From contig CAUYUJ010012780.1 of NCBI GenBank assembly GCA_963575745.1, positions 1-64,000 on the forward strand: a stretch of 64,000 nt of DNA, in the 5' to 3' direction. Positions 63,766 to 64,000 of the stretch are shown in pieces. The translations under genes were made by a program, and so were the position numbers. Below the pieces are notes generated by a model. The model saw only the letters and a program-made list of their open reading frames with translations. It had not been told where the DNA came from and made no database searches. Source of the stretch: Prorocentrum cordatum. Taxonomy: Eukaryota > Sar > Dinophyceae > Prorocentrales > Prorocentraceae. Numbering within the stretch: the stretch's first letter is position 1; each line of letters opens with the position of its first letter.

Positions 63766-63962
63766 CCTTGTAGGTCTCTAGGCATGTGAGATTATCCCCC
63801 CCATAATCCCCTCCCCACGGACCCCAAACTGGCAATTCGACCCCCCCCCCCCCCAATTCGACCCCCCCCCCCTGGCCCGGCGCGACCCCCAGACCGAACG
63901 CGCCAAGGGGAAACGGGGGGCTCCAAAACGAGCCAAAAAAGGCACACAAAACGCCCCCCAGC

Positions 63963-64000
63963 GTATATGATTTACATGCCCGAAGAGGGGGGCGGCGAAC
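63963..64000 (+). repeat. Direct repeat, right copy (cut by window end)
   Basis: GTATATGATTTACATGCCCG then AAGAGGGGGGCGG; matches 63368-63404. Confidence 0.75.

Overview
ORGANISM. The window reads as nuclear DNA of a dinoflagellate. The clearest marker is a relic of the dinoflagellate spliced leader at 38167-38187 (19 of 21 positions match the canonical leader). In support: GC-rich sequence, reverse transcriptase and Helitron families that I associate with dinoflagellate genomes, huge tracts of simple and satellite repeat, and almost no host genes. The genus is not established; a GC-rich, repeat-rich species (Prorocentrum- or Polarella-like) is only a guess.

LAYOUT. 1-3858: GC-rich 'CCAAGACGGCCCAAGAG' satellite (here reversed) carrying three copies of a structured ~420-bp module. 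3857-10560 and 13745-14803 (minus): a broken Helitron replicase-helicase gene, interrupted by a LINE reverse transcriptase fragment (7935-8845) and by a 3.2-kb insert whose ends are inverted repeats (10524-13758). 15065-23420: an 18-bp minisatellite split by a recent, apparently complete tyrosine-recombinase retrotransposon with split direct repeats (15706-23303; gag, RT-RNase H and recombinase, all minus). 24253-25405: 90-bp satellite with 359-bp higher-order repeats. 25965-26727 (minus): first exon of a GT61-type glycosyltransferase, the only convincing cellular gene. 26924-36082: a full-length but decayed Ty1/copia element with 5-bp target duplication, both LTRs, a primer-binding site and an extra methyltransferase-like domain. 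36083-38166: satellite, a 57-bp repeat and a pyrimidine tract. 38165-44310: a LINE that begins at the spliced-leader relic and carries decayed endonuclease, RT, RNase H and zinc-finger parts. 44395-47170: three direct copies of a composite repeat. 47262-64000: simple repeats, three foldback (inverted-repeat) structures at 49303-50054, 54474-55262 and 57123-58908, two more copies of a second composite repeat family (the first is at 12645-13400), and a long GAC-rich tract.

HOW IT FITS TOGETHER. Essentially everything is mobile or repetitive. Four retroelement lineages (a tyrosine-recombinase type, Ty1/copia, and two LINEs) and a Helitron have inserted into satellite DNA and into each other. Most are dead: both HUH histidines of the Helitron are arginine, one LINE has a stop codon where the tyrosine of YLDD should be, the other has D-to-G in the same box, and the copia element has many in-frame stops. 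The exception is the tyrosine-recombinase element: its repeats appear identical and all catalytic residues I can check are present. Besides coding elements, the window holds several non-coding repeat families with a constant head or tail and variable inner arrays, which may be undescribed non-autonomous elements.
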